Part shown: positions 23,638 to 32,051 of the stretch, in pieces
Layout: each line of letters starts with the position of its first letter
How positions within the stretch are numbered: position 1 is the first letter of the stretch
Origin: Mesorhizobium sp. YC-39
GTDB lineage: Bacteria > Pseudomonadota > Alphaproteobacteria > Rhizobiales > Rhizobiaceae
Direction: 5' to 3'
DNA length: 64,000 nucleotides
Assembly: GCF_025753795.1 (NCBI RefSeq)
Contig: NZ_JAOWPS010000004.1
Coordinates: forward strand, 434,001-498,000
The notes under the pieces: generated by a model
What the model was told of the DNA's origin: nothing
Seen by the model: the letters and a program-made list of their open reading frames with translations, nothing else
The model's database searches: none
Position numbers and translations under genes: made by a program

Positions 23638-24247
23638 CCTTGCGCGCAAACGCCCAGACCATCAGCGGGTATTCCTCGTCGTTGCTCAGATCGCGCCACA
23701 GGCCATAAGCCCGCACCGGGCCGCCGATATGCGCCCTGGCGCAGGCTTTGTTGCCCCAGCCGAACACTTCAATGTCGGCCTCCGTGAAGCCGCCTTCCAC
23801 CAGCACCTGCTTCAGGCCGGCTGGCGTCCATCTGTTATAGTCGTGCGGTCTGGCGTGCACCCTAAACAGGAATGGCGTCGCCACCATCGCCCAGCCGCCC
23901 GGCTGGGTCATGGCGTGGATATTCCGCGCCGCCGCAAGCGGACGCTGGACGTGCTCCAGCACCTGGTCGGCGATGACGATTTGATATTGCCGGTCGGTGC
24001 GGTCCTTGCAGATATCGAAGTCGGGGAAGTCGACCGAGGTGTAGTTGGTGCACATCGTCTTCCAGTAGCGGTTCCAGCCGGGTGAGACCTCGATCACCGC
24101 AGACGACTTCCGATTGTCCGCCTCAAGAAACGCGGTGAACGCCTCGATCTGTTTTATGCGCAGCCAGTTGCGGGAATCATAGCCGATCAGCCGCTTTGCA
24201 ACCTGTTTGCCGCGCCGCTTGAGGGCACCGGGTAGGCTTGCCGTCAT
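23633..24247 (-). CDS. Class-I SAM-dependent methyltransferase (cargo gene in the prophage)
   Basis: Encoded against the phage genes, with palindromic repeats on both sides, so it looks like inserted cargo. The product has 204 residues. The SAM-binding part is degenerate (SSAVIEVSPGWNRYWK) but the region DRQYQIVIADQVLEHVQRPLAA, with Gln/Leu/Glu/His in the usual motif III place, and PGGWAMVATPF followed by HDYNRWTPAGL are standard for the UbiE/Methyltransf_11-type family that acts on lipids or glycans. ATG 24247 lies 11 bases after AGGAGG; GTG 24253 is an alternative. Confidence 0.72.
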   Translation of the reverse strand: MTASLPGALKRRGKQVAKRLIGYDSRNWLRIKQIEAFTAFLEADNRKSSAVIEVSPGWNRYWKTMCTNYTSVDFPDFDICKDRTDRQYQIVIADQVLEHVQRPLAAARNIHAMTQPGGWAMVATPFLFRVHARPHDYNRWTPAGLKQVLVEGGFTEADIEVFGWGNKACARAHIGGPVRAYGLWRDLSNDEEYPLMVWAFARKA

Positions 24248-24362
24248 TGCCACATTGGCCTCCTGCAAAGGCCCCGCCTATGAGCGCTCTAGCACCGACA
24301 AATGCGCAAAAGATGACATAGCGCTTTGCCAACGTTTGAGATTGGCGAAGGCCGACGCGACG

Positions 24363-24541
24363 TCCGATCTCCCCCCATGTGGGGGAGATGCCCGGCAGGG
24401 CAGAGGGGGGCGTGAAGGAACGCCAGCCATTGCTCTGTCGAACCGGGACATGCCCGAGGGCGCAACCTGAATTGATTGCAGGCTGGAGGGACAGTGCCCC
24501 CCTCTGTCCTGCCGGACATCTCCCCCACGAGGGGGGAGATT
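24363..24541. repeat. Intergenic palindromic repeat, type 2, inside the prophage
   Basis: The left arm TCTCCCCCCATGTGGGGGAG ATGCCCGGCAGGGCAGAG and the right arm CCCCTCTGTCCTGCCGGACA TCTCCCCCACGAGGGGGG form an inverted pair like that at 17965-18128. Confidence 0.8.
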
Positions 24542-24564
24542 GGCAGTTTCAACGAGGCAGAACC

Positions 24565-26328
24565 ATGAGCGATTCCCGTGCCCGCGATATCCTGTCACGA
24601 CAGGCCGAACTGGAGAGCGAGCGCAGCCAGTACGAGCATGTCTGGGAGGCCGTGTCCGAATTCTGCGATCCCGACGCGCCCGATGTCTGGAGCGGGCGCC
24701 GGCAATCCGGCCCGGACTCGCAGGCCGAGCGGCAGGAGCGGCGCGGCGCCCGGGTCTACGCCAACACCATCAACTCGGCCGCCAATCGGCTGGCCGCGGG
24801 GCTCGAAAGCCTGATCATCCCGCAGTCGGAAAAATGGCACGGGCTGACGACCGCCGAAATGAACGACGAGGAGAGCGACGAGGAGAAAGAATGGGCGGAA
24901 AGCCTGCGCGATTTCCTGTTTGCGCTGCGCTATTCCGCCAATTCCAACTTCGTGCCGGCGACGCAGGCCTGCCTGCGCAATGTCGTGCGCTACGGGCCGG
25001 CCTATCTCTATGCCGAGGAGGGGTTCGGCGGCACGCTGATCCGCTATGCCTCGATCCCGGTGGTAGAGGGCTATCTGTCGCGCAACCGCTGGGGCCAGGT
25101 CGATATTTTCCACCGCCGCTATGAGCGGACCGCGCGGCAGGCGGCGCAATTGCTCGGCTATGACAAGTTGCCGGCGCGGATCAAGATGCTGGTCGATGAT
25201 CCCGCCAAATGCGAGACGAAAATCTCGCTGATCCAGTGCATCCAGCCGCGCGACGAGCGCAGGATGTATCGGTTGGGTGGCAGCTATCAATATCTCGACA
25301 CGGCCTTCGCTTCCTATCACGTCATCGAGGACGAGGAGGTTATTGTCAGGGAAAGCGGCTTCCGCTCCTTCCCGGTGTCGACCTTCAACTGGCGCCGTTA
25401 CGAGGGCGACCCCTACGGCATCTCGCCGACCATCGAGGCGCTGACCACGGTGCGCGAGGAAAACGCCGTGCGCCGCTCGGGGCTGAGGGCGCTGCAGCAG
25501 GTCACCGATCCGGCGACTGCCTCGAAGGCCAGGCTCGACTATGTGCCGGTGCTCAATCCCGGCGAGAATTATCCCGGCCTGATCGACGACAATGGCCGGC
25601 CGCTGATCGCGCCGATCGCCACCGGGCAGAACCCGACCTATGCGTTCAACTACGCCGAGAGCCGGGCCGAGGAGATCCGGGACATGATGTTCGTCAACCT
25701 GTTCCAGACGCTGGTGCAGAATCCGCAGATGACGGCGACCGAAGCCTTGATCCGGCAGGAGGAAAAGGGCGCTTTGCTCGGTCCGTCCGGCTCGATCATC
25801 CAGGCGGGGTTTGCAGCGAATCTCGACCGCGAGCTCGGCATTCTCGAAGACAAGGGGCTTTACGACGAGGACAGCCGCTTCCTGCCGCCGGCGAGCCTGG
25901 CCGGCAAGGCGGTGCGGCCGACTTTCACCGGCCCGCTCGACGTGCTGCGCCGCTCGGCCGAAGCGCGCGACACCATCCAGGTGGTGACGACGGCCATGCA
26001 GATGGCGCAGTTCGATCCCGGCGTCATGGACAATATCGACAGCGACGAGGCGATCAAGATCGTGCAGAGCGCCGGCCGCAGCCCGCAGCGCATTTTTAGG
26101 CGCAAGGAGGAAGTCGACGGTCTGCGCGGCGCGAGAGCCCAGGCCCAACAAACGCAGGCCGGCATGGCGGCGATCGCCACCGCGGGGAAGGCTGCCAAGG
26201 ATGCGGTGCCGGCGGTGGTGCAGGCGCGCGACAGCGGATTGCTGGATGGCCTGCAAGGCATGCTGCAGGGTGGGCAGGCCGGGCCTGACATGCCGGGCGG
26301 CCCGGTAGTACCGGGTGCCGGCGCATGA
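24565..26328 (+). CDS. Phage portal (head-to-tail connector) protein, T7-like
   Basis: The dodecameric channel through which DNA enters and leaves the head, 587 residues. It begins SRARDILSRQAELESERSQY and continues with the features of T7-type head-tail connectors (PF12236): the EFCDPD motif near 35, the GLESLIIPQSEKWHGLT region near 85, and the long helical stem in the C-terminal half, with a Gln/Ala-rich tail. ATG 24565 follows GAGG and starts the conserved region. The length is normal for the family. The next gene overlaps its stop by four bases. Confidence 0.9.
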   Translation: MSDSRARDILSRQAELESERSQYEHVWEAVSEFCDPDAPDVWSGRRQSGPDSQAERQERRGARVYANTINSAANRLAAGLESLIIPQSEKWHGLTTAEMNDEESDEEKEWAESLRDFLFALRYSANSNFVPATQACLRNVVRYGPAYLYAEEGFGGTLIRYASIPVVEGYLSRNRWGQVDIFHRRYERTARQAAQLLGYDKLPARIKMLVDDPAKCETKISLIQCIQPRDERRMYRLGGSYQYLDTAFASYHVIEDEEVIVRESGFRSFPVSTFNWRRYEGDPYGISPTIEALTTVREENAVRRSGLRALQQVTDPATASKARLDYVPVLNPGENYPGLIDDNGRPLIAPIATGQNPTYAFNYAESRAEEIRDMMFVNLFQTLVQNPQMTATEALIRQEEKGALLGPSGSIIQAGFAANLDRELGILEDKGLYDEDSRFLPPASLAGKAVRPTFTGPLDVLRRSAEARDTIQVVTTAMQMAQFDPGVMDNIDSDEAIKIVQSAGRSPQRIFRRKEEVDGLRGARAQAQQTQAGMAAIATAGKAAKDAVPAVVQARDSGLLDGLQGMLQGGQAGPDMPGGPVVPGAGA

Positions 26329-26645
26329 GCCGCAAACGCTTCGCTCATTCCGCGCAGGCCGGCGGTCCGGCCAAGGCTCGGGAAGCGCTTGCCAAGGCGT
26401 ATCTGCGGGTATTTTCCGGCCAGGATGGCGAGATGGTGCTGGCCGATCTCGCGGCCACAACCGGCTATTACCGCCGCCCGTCCTATGGCGAATGGATGGC
26501 CAGGACCAGGACTCCGAACGGCTTCGAACTGCACAGCGCCTTGAGCAATGCGCGTGCCGAAGTGGTGCAGCACATTATGGGGTTTTTGACGCTGGACGAG
26601 GCGCAGCTGGCGGCGCTGGAGAAGGCGGCGAGGGCTGAGGGGTAG
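26325..26645 (+). CDS. Bbp19-like phage protein
   Basis: A head-associated protein of 106 residues overlapping the portal stop (ATGA). The core AYLRVFSGQDGEMVLADLAATTGYYRR, followed by a conserved helix AEVVQHIMGFLTL, matches the family named after Bordetella phage Bbp19, found next to the portal in podoviruses. The role is presumed to be in head completion or assembly. Confidence 0.7.
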   Translation: MSRKRFAHSAQAGGPAKAREALAKAYLRVFSGQDGEMVLADLAATTGYYRRPSYGEWMARTRTPNGFELHSALSNARAEVVQHIMGFLTLDEAQLAALEKAARAEG

Positions 26646-26663
26646 GGGGCCGGCGCCGAAGCG

Positions 26664-26876
26664 CAAATCTCCCCCCAAGTGGGGGAGATGCCCGGCAGGG
26701 CAGAGGGGGGCGCTGTCCCGCCTGCCTATCCGTGTTGTCTTGAGATGCTCTCTCGGGGATCGAGTCCTCCTGCTCCACGCGATGGGTGGAGCATTGTCTA
26801 GGCTGGTCGAAGCAGGCGCTCTACGGCGCTCCCCTCTGTCCTGCCGGACATCTCCCCCACGAGGGGGGAGATCAGC
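26664..26876. repeat. Intergenic palindromic repeat, type 2, inside the prophage
   Basis: The arms at about 26667-26714 (ATCTCCCCCCAAGTGGGGGA GATGCCCGGCAGGGCAGAGG) and 26828-26873 (CCCCTCTGTCCTGCCGGACA TCTCCCCCACGAGGGGGG) flank about 110 bases. The remaining stretch to 27075 shows no gene I can support. Confidence 0.8.
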
Positions 26877-27075
26877 CGTCGCGGCCGTCGCGCCTTCGAT
26901 CCAGAGCGGCCGTAGCGGTCCCGACAGCGGCCAGGTCCCGTGCACCCGCAGCATCTGACTCCACGGCCTCTCCAAACCGCCAATTCGAAAAAGCCCGTGA
27001 GCGCGGCGGTCGGCGTGCGCTGCGGCCGGCATGCCGTGATCTCCGGCGAAGCGCTCCAGCGGCAGGAATTCACCA

Positions 27076-29673
27076 ATGGTAAGCATCATCCCTTTCTCTG
27101 TTGCCCAGCGCCGGCCCGATACTGGCAATGGGGTGCAACATCCCGACTCCTCGCCGGTGGGTGAGGCGGTCCAGCAGCCTGGCGACACGTGGCAGGCTGT
27201 TGCGGAGCGCTACGAGCAGCGCATGGCGCAGCGGCAGGCCTTCGACACCGAGATCGTCGCGCGCAGGCTGAACGACGAGTTGGCAAAGGCCGAGACCGAC
27301 GCGGTGGCCAACACGCCGGCCGACGGCGCCGGGCTGCACGACACCATGTACGGTCAGGTCGACCCGCGCACCGGCCGCGTGTTGCAGCCTGGCCAGTTCG
27401 ACACGCTGTTCGACACCTTCCTGAAACAGGCGCCGGCCGAGCTGCGCCCCGGTCTTGCCAGGCGCAAGGAAGCGCTGCGCGCGGCAGGCTCCGAGCGCAT
27501 GGCGCTGCAGCAGTATCTGCGCCGCAAACAATATGAGCAGGACCAGTTGTCGGAGGTTCAGGCCGAAGGGCTGAGCGCCATCGCCAAGAGCGACCCCAAC
27601 GACACTGCCGCATTCGATGCCACCCGCCAGACCGGCCTCGATCTGCTGGCCAAGATGGACCTCGATCCGCAGATCAGGCTGCAAGCCGAAGCCGCCTGGC
27701 GTGCCAGCACTGCAAAGACGCGGATGGAAGCGCTGATCGCGCAGGACCCGCGTCGTGCGGCCGAGATGCTGAGCGCCGGACCGGTGGCCAGCGACGGCAT
27801 GGGTGAGACGGTGCGCTCGCAGCTCGCCGCCGGCGCGAAGGATAAGCCGGAGGCGAAAGGCCAAAAAACGCCGGATCCAATGGAGGCGCAGGCGTCCGGG
27901 GAGATCACTTCGCCGGATAGCGAAAAAGCAATTCCACTCGATGCCATCACCTACCTGAAGCCCAGCGATATCGCGGCGCTGAAGGACCAGGCCAACAACG
28001 CTACCGCAGCCCAACTAATCGGTGCGCGTGCGAGGGTCTTGCTTGCTGAGCAGAACGCGCCGGCTGTCATCGCCTCTACGGGCAAATATCCCGAGGAGGA
28101 GCCGACAGCCCAGGATTTCGTCAATATCTATGGTGCCGACGGCGCGAAGCATTTCGATCAGTTCAGGATAACGGCCGGCGTCGCCAAGTCGTTCTTCGAC
28201 ATGTATCCGGCATCGAACCAGGCGATACATGCCGAGCTCCGGGATTTCGAACCTGGACCCAACGGCTCGCCGGAAGAGCGTGAACGGTATGAAGTAAGGG
28301 CCGGCGCTGCCCAGTTGGTCATGGGCGCCCGCGACGCCGATCCAGTCGCTTACGTCAGCCAACTGTTTCCCGGCAAGGCTCCGGACTGGAGCAAGGTCTC
28401 AACGCCTCAGGATTTCCAGGCCGCCATCACCTGGGCCAGGGCTGCCCAACAGCAGATGGGTTTCAGCAAGGTTTTGGCCGTCCCGCAGGCGCTCTCGGGC
28501 AGCCTTGGCGCAAGATACGTCGATGAGCGCGTGCCGCTGCAGCAGCGCATCATCGAACTGAGTGACATCCTAAAGGCAGTGCGCGACCCGGAGGCGCGCT
28601 TCGCCTTGGCCGGACAGGTTTTCCAGTTCGCCTTGGTTCAACTGCGCCAAAACACGGCAAACAACCCGAAGATCACGCCGGCGGAGCTTGAAGCCCAGGG
28701 AAAAGCTCTCCAGGCCGAATTGATCGAGATGGCTCAGCATCCCGCCCGGGTGCGGTTCGATGCCGGCTCATGGTGGCAAAAGCCATTAGCCGCTTTGAAC
28801 GACGACGTCAGGCTCATTGCCAACGGCGCAACATTCGATCAGGCCGACAAGTTCGCCGCCGGGATGAACTGGCTTTTCTCCGACAAGAGTTACAACGAGT
28901 TGCTCGCAGCCGAGCAAGCCGAAAGCGAGGACGCGGAGGATCGTGCCGGGTCGGCTGCCACAGCCGCGAAGTTACTCGGCGCCTTCGTCACCGGTCATGG
29001 CCTTCAGAGTGCGGGCGTTACTTTCACGGGAAAGCTCGGAGCGGAGGGTCTGAAGGGCCTGCCGGGTCTCTTCGCACGAAGCGCTGGAATGGCTGCCGAC
29101 GGCGCGGTGTTCGGCGGCGTCGATGCTGCGCTTAATGGCCGGGACATTGTTCGCGAGATGGGCGCCGGCGCGCTTTTCGGTGCAGGCGGCAATGCTCTTG
29201 CGGAGGGGCTCGGCGCGATTGGCCGGAAGGTAACGGCGACAATTGCTGAGGGATCTCATCCCGCTAGTTCAAGCGCGTCTGAGGGTTCGCTCACATCCGA
29301 GGCTTCCAGAGCGACGAGCGAAAGCGCCCGCGATTCGACGAGGCAAATTACGGAATCGACAGGCGATACTCCCGCCGTTGATGGTCTGGCCGCTGAGAAT
29401 ATTGAGACGGGTGCCTTTAGCTGGATTCATCGGGGACGTTACAAGACCAATAAAGCTCTGCGGAAGGAATGGGAACAGATGCACGGTCAGTCTTGGCCTA
29501 AGGACCCAGCCACGGGCAGGAACATGGATGTTTCCCATGAAATTCCACTGGCTGACGGTGGACCAGATCACGTATTAAACATTCGACCTCGTACCAGGCT
29601 CGAACATATAAAACGGCATCAAGATGCGGGAGATTTCGTGCGCTGGGGTAAACTAAGATGGCAAGGGAGCTAG
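27076..29673 (+). CDS. Internal-virion-type protein A with a C-terminal HNH nuclease toxin domain
   Basis: Large protein of 865 residues. Residues 1-240 are a helical, Gln/Ala-rich region shared with the protein at 40830 (both have GEAxQ, SGLHDxMYGQVDPRTGRV, AGSERMA, SDGMGETVR). The middle to about 700 is helical, with a hydrophobic Gly-rich stretch near 640-730 that could cross a membrane. After a Ser/Thr-rich linker, the last 80 residues form a compact HNH-type nuclease: MDVSHEIPLADGG (H821, E822), N835 and H844. That end is unrelated to the end of the paralogue. A small immunity-like gene follows at once. In T7-like phages internal virion proteins are injected with the DNA, so this could deliver a toxin. 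Confidence 0.75.
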   Translation: MVSIIPFSVAQRRPDTGNGVQHPDSSPVGEAVQQPGDTWQAVAERYEQRMAQRQAFDTEIVARRLNDELAKAETDAVANTPADGAGLHDTMYGQVDPRTGRVLQPGQFDTLFDTFLKQAPAELRPGLARRKEALRAAGSERMALQQYLRRKQYEQDQLSEVQAEGLSAIAKSDPNDTAAFDATRQTGLDLLAKMDLDPQIRLQAEAAWRASTAKTRMEALIAQDPRRAAEMLSAGPVASDGMGETVRSQLAAGAKDKPEAKGQKTPDPMEAQASGEITSPDSEKAIPLDAITYLKPSDIAALKDQANNATAAQLIGARARVLLAEQNAPAVIASTGKYPEEEPTAQDFVNIYGADGAKHFDQFRITAGVAKSFFDMYPASNQAIHAELRDFEPGPNGSPEERERYEVRAGAAQLVMGARDADPVAYVSQLFPGKAPDWSKVSTPQDFQAAITWARAAQQQMGFSKVLAVPQALSGSLGARYVDERVPLQQRIIELSDILKAVRDPEARFALAGQVFQFALVQLRQNTANNPKITPAELEAQGKALQAELIEMAQHPARVRFDAGSWWQKPLAALNDDVRLIANGATFDQADKFAAGMNWLFSDKSYNELLAAEQAESEDAEDRAGSAATAAKLLGAFVTGHGLQSAGVTFTGKLGAEGLKGLPGLFARSAGMAADGAVFGGVDAALNGRDIVREMGAGALFGAGGNALAEGLGAIGRKVTATIAEGSHPASSSASEGSLTSEASRATSESARDSTRQITESTGDTPAVDGLAAENIETGAFSWIHRGRYKTNKALRKEWEQMHGQSWPKDPATGRNMDVSHEIPLADGGPDHVLNIRPRTRLEHIKRHQDAGDFVRWGKLRWQGS

Positions 29674-29675
29674 CC

Positions 29676-30149
29676 ATGGAACACAATGCCAAACCAGACT
29701 TAAGCAGCGTCACGCGTCTGCCTCCGGCCAACATTAGCACGGGAGAAGATGACCTTGATTCTGCCCGGATCGAGGCACGGCAGTATCTCGAATTCTACAA
29801 CTGGGTGTCGGCTATCAAAGGCGAGTATCTCGGATACGGCGCCGAAGGAATAATCTACATCTTCCTCTTCGAGATAGAGCCCGGACGACCGGACGTGAGT
29901 CAATGGATATGGGTGATCGTCGGTGACGTGCCGCCAGCATATATTGCTGCTGACGACGCGAGGACCCCCTTCGAGGCCGTTGATGGTTATATCGGTGCCC
30001 TTGAGGAGTGGGTCGAGGCGGCGCGTCAGGGGAAGTCGGTGGCGAAGTTGATCCCAGTCAACGTTGACGCCAATCCCGCCAATGCTGAAATTCTGGCTAG
30101 TCGTCTCAAATTCCTCGACGAGAAGATCCTGCCAGAGCTTAAAAGGTAA
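29676..30149 (+). CDS. Putative immunity protein for the HNH toxin tail of protein A
   Basis: This small soluble acidic protein of 157 residues begins two bases after the toxin stop, with AAGGGAG placed inside the toxin's last codons. YIAADDARTPFEAVDGYIGALEEWVEAARQG is the best-defined region and resembles immunity-type proteins that sit next to nuclease toxins. Small size, acidity and immediate linkage to a nuclease domain are the evidence; the assignment to this toxin is inference. Confidence 0.6.
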   Translation: MEHNAKPDLSSVTRLPPANISTGEDDLDSARIEARQYLEFYNWVSAIKGEYLGYGAEGIIYIFLFEIEPGRPDVSQWIWVIVGDVPPAYIAADDARTPFEAVDGYIGALEEWVEAARQGKSVAKLIPVNVDANPANAEILASRLKFLDEKILPELKR

Positions 30150-30196
30150 TTCGGAGATCGCGGCAAACTGGAACTGCGGTGAAGACGTCGAACTAA

Positions 30197-30442
30197 ACAA
30201 GTAGAGGCGGGAGTACCGTTGGCAAGGCTGCGTCGAAAAATTACCGCAAAACATTTCTGGATGCGAACCTGAAACTGGAAGGTGACGTTTTCTTCCATCA
30301 CGCTACAGACCGGCAGATTTTGAACGGATATGCTGATCTTGTTACCGAAGGTGAGATGCACTCACTTCAGAACCTCCGAGGGATTCCTAAAGGATTGGAT
30401 AATCTTTTGCACAAGACTGTTTTCCGATACGAATGGAATTAA
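30197..30442 (+). pseudogene. Start-less toxin tail, degenerate copy of the domain at the end of protein B
   Basis: An open frame with no start codon encodes SKNYRKTFLDANLKLEG, HHATDRQIL, EGEMHSLQNLRGIPKGLDN and LLHKTV...EWN before a stop. It aligns with the C-terminal domain of the protein at 40830 (SKDYRKTF, HHAVEQWVF, EEELHSIENLRGI, NLHQKV). After the stop a short PPIGE remains, in the same frame, next to the immunity gene, as in the intact copy, so some 25 codons were lost. This is the form of an orphan, inactive toxin cassette left behind by recombination. Confidence 0.72.
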
Positions 30443-30474
30443 TTTTATCTGTCCAATCCTCCAATAGGTGAGTG

Positions 30475-30903
30475 ATGCAATATTTTAGAATACGGCCGAA
30501 CGTGGCTGGCGGGCTTGGCGAAAACACTGTTCTCGACTCGAGCGTCCATCCGCCGATCGTCACCAAGCTTCACTACGAGGTGGATGGCTGGTTTGGTGAC
30601 GTAATCGTTACGACGTTTCCTTGTTTCCTCGTCACCGAAGAAACCCAGCGCGCGCTGCGGAAGATGGACTTCTCAGGTGCGACATTCGCCGACGTCGAAG
30701 TGACAACCTCCGAAGAGTTTCACGAGGGTCAACCTGGGCAGGAAGTTCCGCCGTTTGTCTGGCTGAAAGTGGATGGGAAGGCCGGGCGCGACGACTTCGG
30801 GATCGCAGTACCCTATCGGCTGGTCATTTCGGAACGCATTCTTGACCTGCTTGAAACGTTGGACATTCCGTTTGCGATAGTCGAGCCTTACGACGGCGAA
30901 TAA
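30475..30903 (+). CDS. Putative immunity protein, paralogue of 43360-43800
   Basis: Encodes 142 residues starting MQYFRIRPNVAGGLGENTV and close throughout to the gene at 43360 (VHPPIV, GDV, FPCFLVTEE, GATFA.VEVTTSE, FVWLKV.GKAG.DDFGIA). Each copy directly follows the same type of toxin tail, and each start overlaps that tail's last codon. This conserved pairing, in two places, is good evidence that the family is the antidote to that toxin. A GTG at 30472 is an alternative start. Confidence 0.68.
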   Translation: MQYFRIRPNVAGGLGENTVLDSSVHPPIVTKLHYEVDGWFGDVIVTTFPCFLVTEETQRALRKMDFSGATFADVEVTTSEEFHEGQPGQEVPPFVWLKVDGKAGRDDFGIAVPYRLVISERILDLLETLDIPFAIVEPYDGE

Positions 30904-30956
30904 CAACTGAATTGGGCCTTTCGAATGATCCAATGGCTATGACAAGACGCCTATGA

Positions 30957-31202
30957 CCAGGCAATAGCCATGTCTGTCGCCGCGCAGGAACACTTGGGGT
31001 ACTGAGACCCCCAGTCCGTGCCGCTGTCCAAGGGCTTGTCGGCCGGTCCGTGGATATGCATGAAATCAATCCAGTGAAGTTTGGCGGCAGTCCGATCGAA
31101 TCCTCCAACAAAGTCGTTCTGCCTCGCGATGTTCATCAGCAGCAGGTTACGCCCTGGCGGAACCAGTTGCTGAAGACCTGGGAGAATAGCAGTGGGATAT
31201 AG
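30957..31202 (+). pseudogene. Start-less HNH-type toxin tail next to a SUKH immunity gene
   Basis: An 81-codon open frame without a start encodes GRSVDMHEINPVKFGGSPIE, then SNKVVLPRDVHQQQVTPWRN and QLLKTWENSSGI. The HE...P..FGG.p....N....PR..H..vTpWwNqL pattern is that of nuclease toxin domains that are habitually followed by SUKH immunity genes, and one follows here with an 11-base overlap. A separate frame just upstream reads AYDQAIAMSVAAQEHLGY, suggesting that the preceding protein part was lost or frameshifted. Confidence 0.68.
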
Positions 31203-31587
31203 TTTAACTGAGGGACAGCTCGACGCTCCGGCTGAAGCCGCAGTTGTCGATGACCTGTCCGCAAACTTGGGAGTGACGCTGCCCAAGGATTACACCAACT
31301 TCCTTAGGGAGCATAATGGAGGTGAAGGCTTCATCGGCGACAGCTATATAATTCTTTTCAAAGCCGAAGAGTTGGTAGACTTCAATCGAGAATATGAGGT
31401 TGAAAAATATGCGCCAGGCATCATCTTGTTCGCATCGAACGGAGGAGGTGAAGCCTATGGCTTCGACACCGACGATGTGGAAATGCCAATCGTGCGCATC
31501 CCGTTTATATTTATGGAACGGCAATCCGCAGAGCCGATAGCGCGAGACCTCGCCGATCTATTTGCTCGGCTGGAGGACTGGAAATGA
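31192..31587 (+). CDS. SMI1/KNR4 (SUKH) family immunity protein
   Basis: The SUKH fold is recognisable in this 131-residue protein: LGVTLPKDYTNFLREHNGGEGFIG near residues 28-51, the following hydrophobic strand YIILFKAEELVDFN, and FASNGGGEAYGFDT. SUKH proteins neutralise diverse nuclease toxins of polymorphic toxin systems by direct binding. The GTG start overlaps the stop of the HNH-type toxin remnant. The next gene overlaps its stop by ATGA. Confidence 0.82.
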   Translation: MGYSLTEGQLDAPAEAAVVDDLSANLGVTLPKDYTNFLREHNGGEGFIGDSYIILFKAEELVDFNREYEVEKYAPGIILFASNGGGEAYGFDTDDVEMPIVRIPFIFMERQSAEPIARDLADLFARLEDWK

Positions 31588-31790
31588 GCGACCAAGATAC
31601 AAATTCGCGCTCCAAGGGCATGGAACTGTTCGAGCTCACACCGATTGCGGTTGGCGGCGATCCAGTCAGTATGGAGAACAAGACCTGGCTGACCAGACAA
31701 GAGCATTTTGAAGCTGTGCGCTACTGGAATCGAACTATCGAAATTCAGCGTAAGGCGGCACTGGAAAAGGCGGGACGAAACGGGGAATAG
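31584..31790 (+). CDS. Small protein coupled to the SUKH immunity gene
   Basis: Encodes 68 residues including FELTPIAVGGDPVSMENKTW then LTRQEHFEAVRYWNRTIEI. It overlaps the SUKH gene stop (ATGA) and so is probably co-translated. The GGDPV..ENK....R..H...v.yWN pattern itself looks like the HNH-type sequence of the toxin remnant just upstream, so this may be a stand-alone toxin-fold or decoy fragment rather than a second immunity protein. I do not know a function. Confidence 0.5.
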   Translation: MSDQDTNSRSKGMELFELTPIAVGGDPVSMENKTWLTRQEHFEAVRYWNRTIEIQRKAALEKAGRNGE

Positions 31791-31808
31791 GGTGCAAGGA
31801 GCACTGCA

Positions 31809-31958
31809 ATGGTTGCGCCTCAGCCGGAGAGGGCATTGGTGCCAGCGGAGGCAGCCAAAGCGGGCCTGACCTCGGGCGGGCAGGATCTCTATACGCGCAG
31901 CAGGCCGCGGGACAGTTATAATTTGCCCCACGATAGCGCGGAACTGCTCCGAGGGTAA
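31809..31958 (+). CDS. Possible 49-residue protein at the end of the immunity array
   Basis: The frame starts after AAGGAG with eight bases spacing and encodes MVAPQPERALVPAEAAKAGL followed by TSGGQDLYTRSRPRDSYNLP and HDSAELLRG. The composition is plausible for a soluble peptide; no family is recognised. Confidence 0.35.
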   Translation: MVAPQPERALVPAEAAKAGLTSGGQDLYTRSRPRDSYNLPHDSAELLRG

Positions 31959-32013
31959 GGGGTCGTGTCAGTATTCTGAAACCTGGCGCTGCCCCTCATC
32001 CCCCTGCCGGGAC

Positions 32014-32041
32014 CTTCTCCCCGTCTAATGACGGGGAGAAG
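32014..32041 (-). terminator. Long hairpin 3' of the lipoprotein gene
   Basis: CTTCTCCCCGTC-TAAT-GACGGGGAGAAG, a perfect 12-base-pair stem directly after the stop of the minus-strand lipoprotein gene. There is no T run, so it may also be part of a small dispersed repeat. Confidence 0.5.
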
Positions 32042-32051
32042 GGGCTAACGA

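Noticed and set aside
24595..26460. 621-residue minus-strand frame opposite the portal gene
   Set aside because: It mirrors the portal codons in a high-G+C gene, with no domain and no ribosome site.
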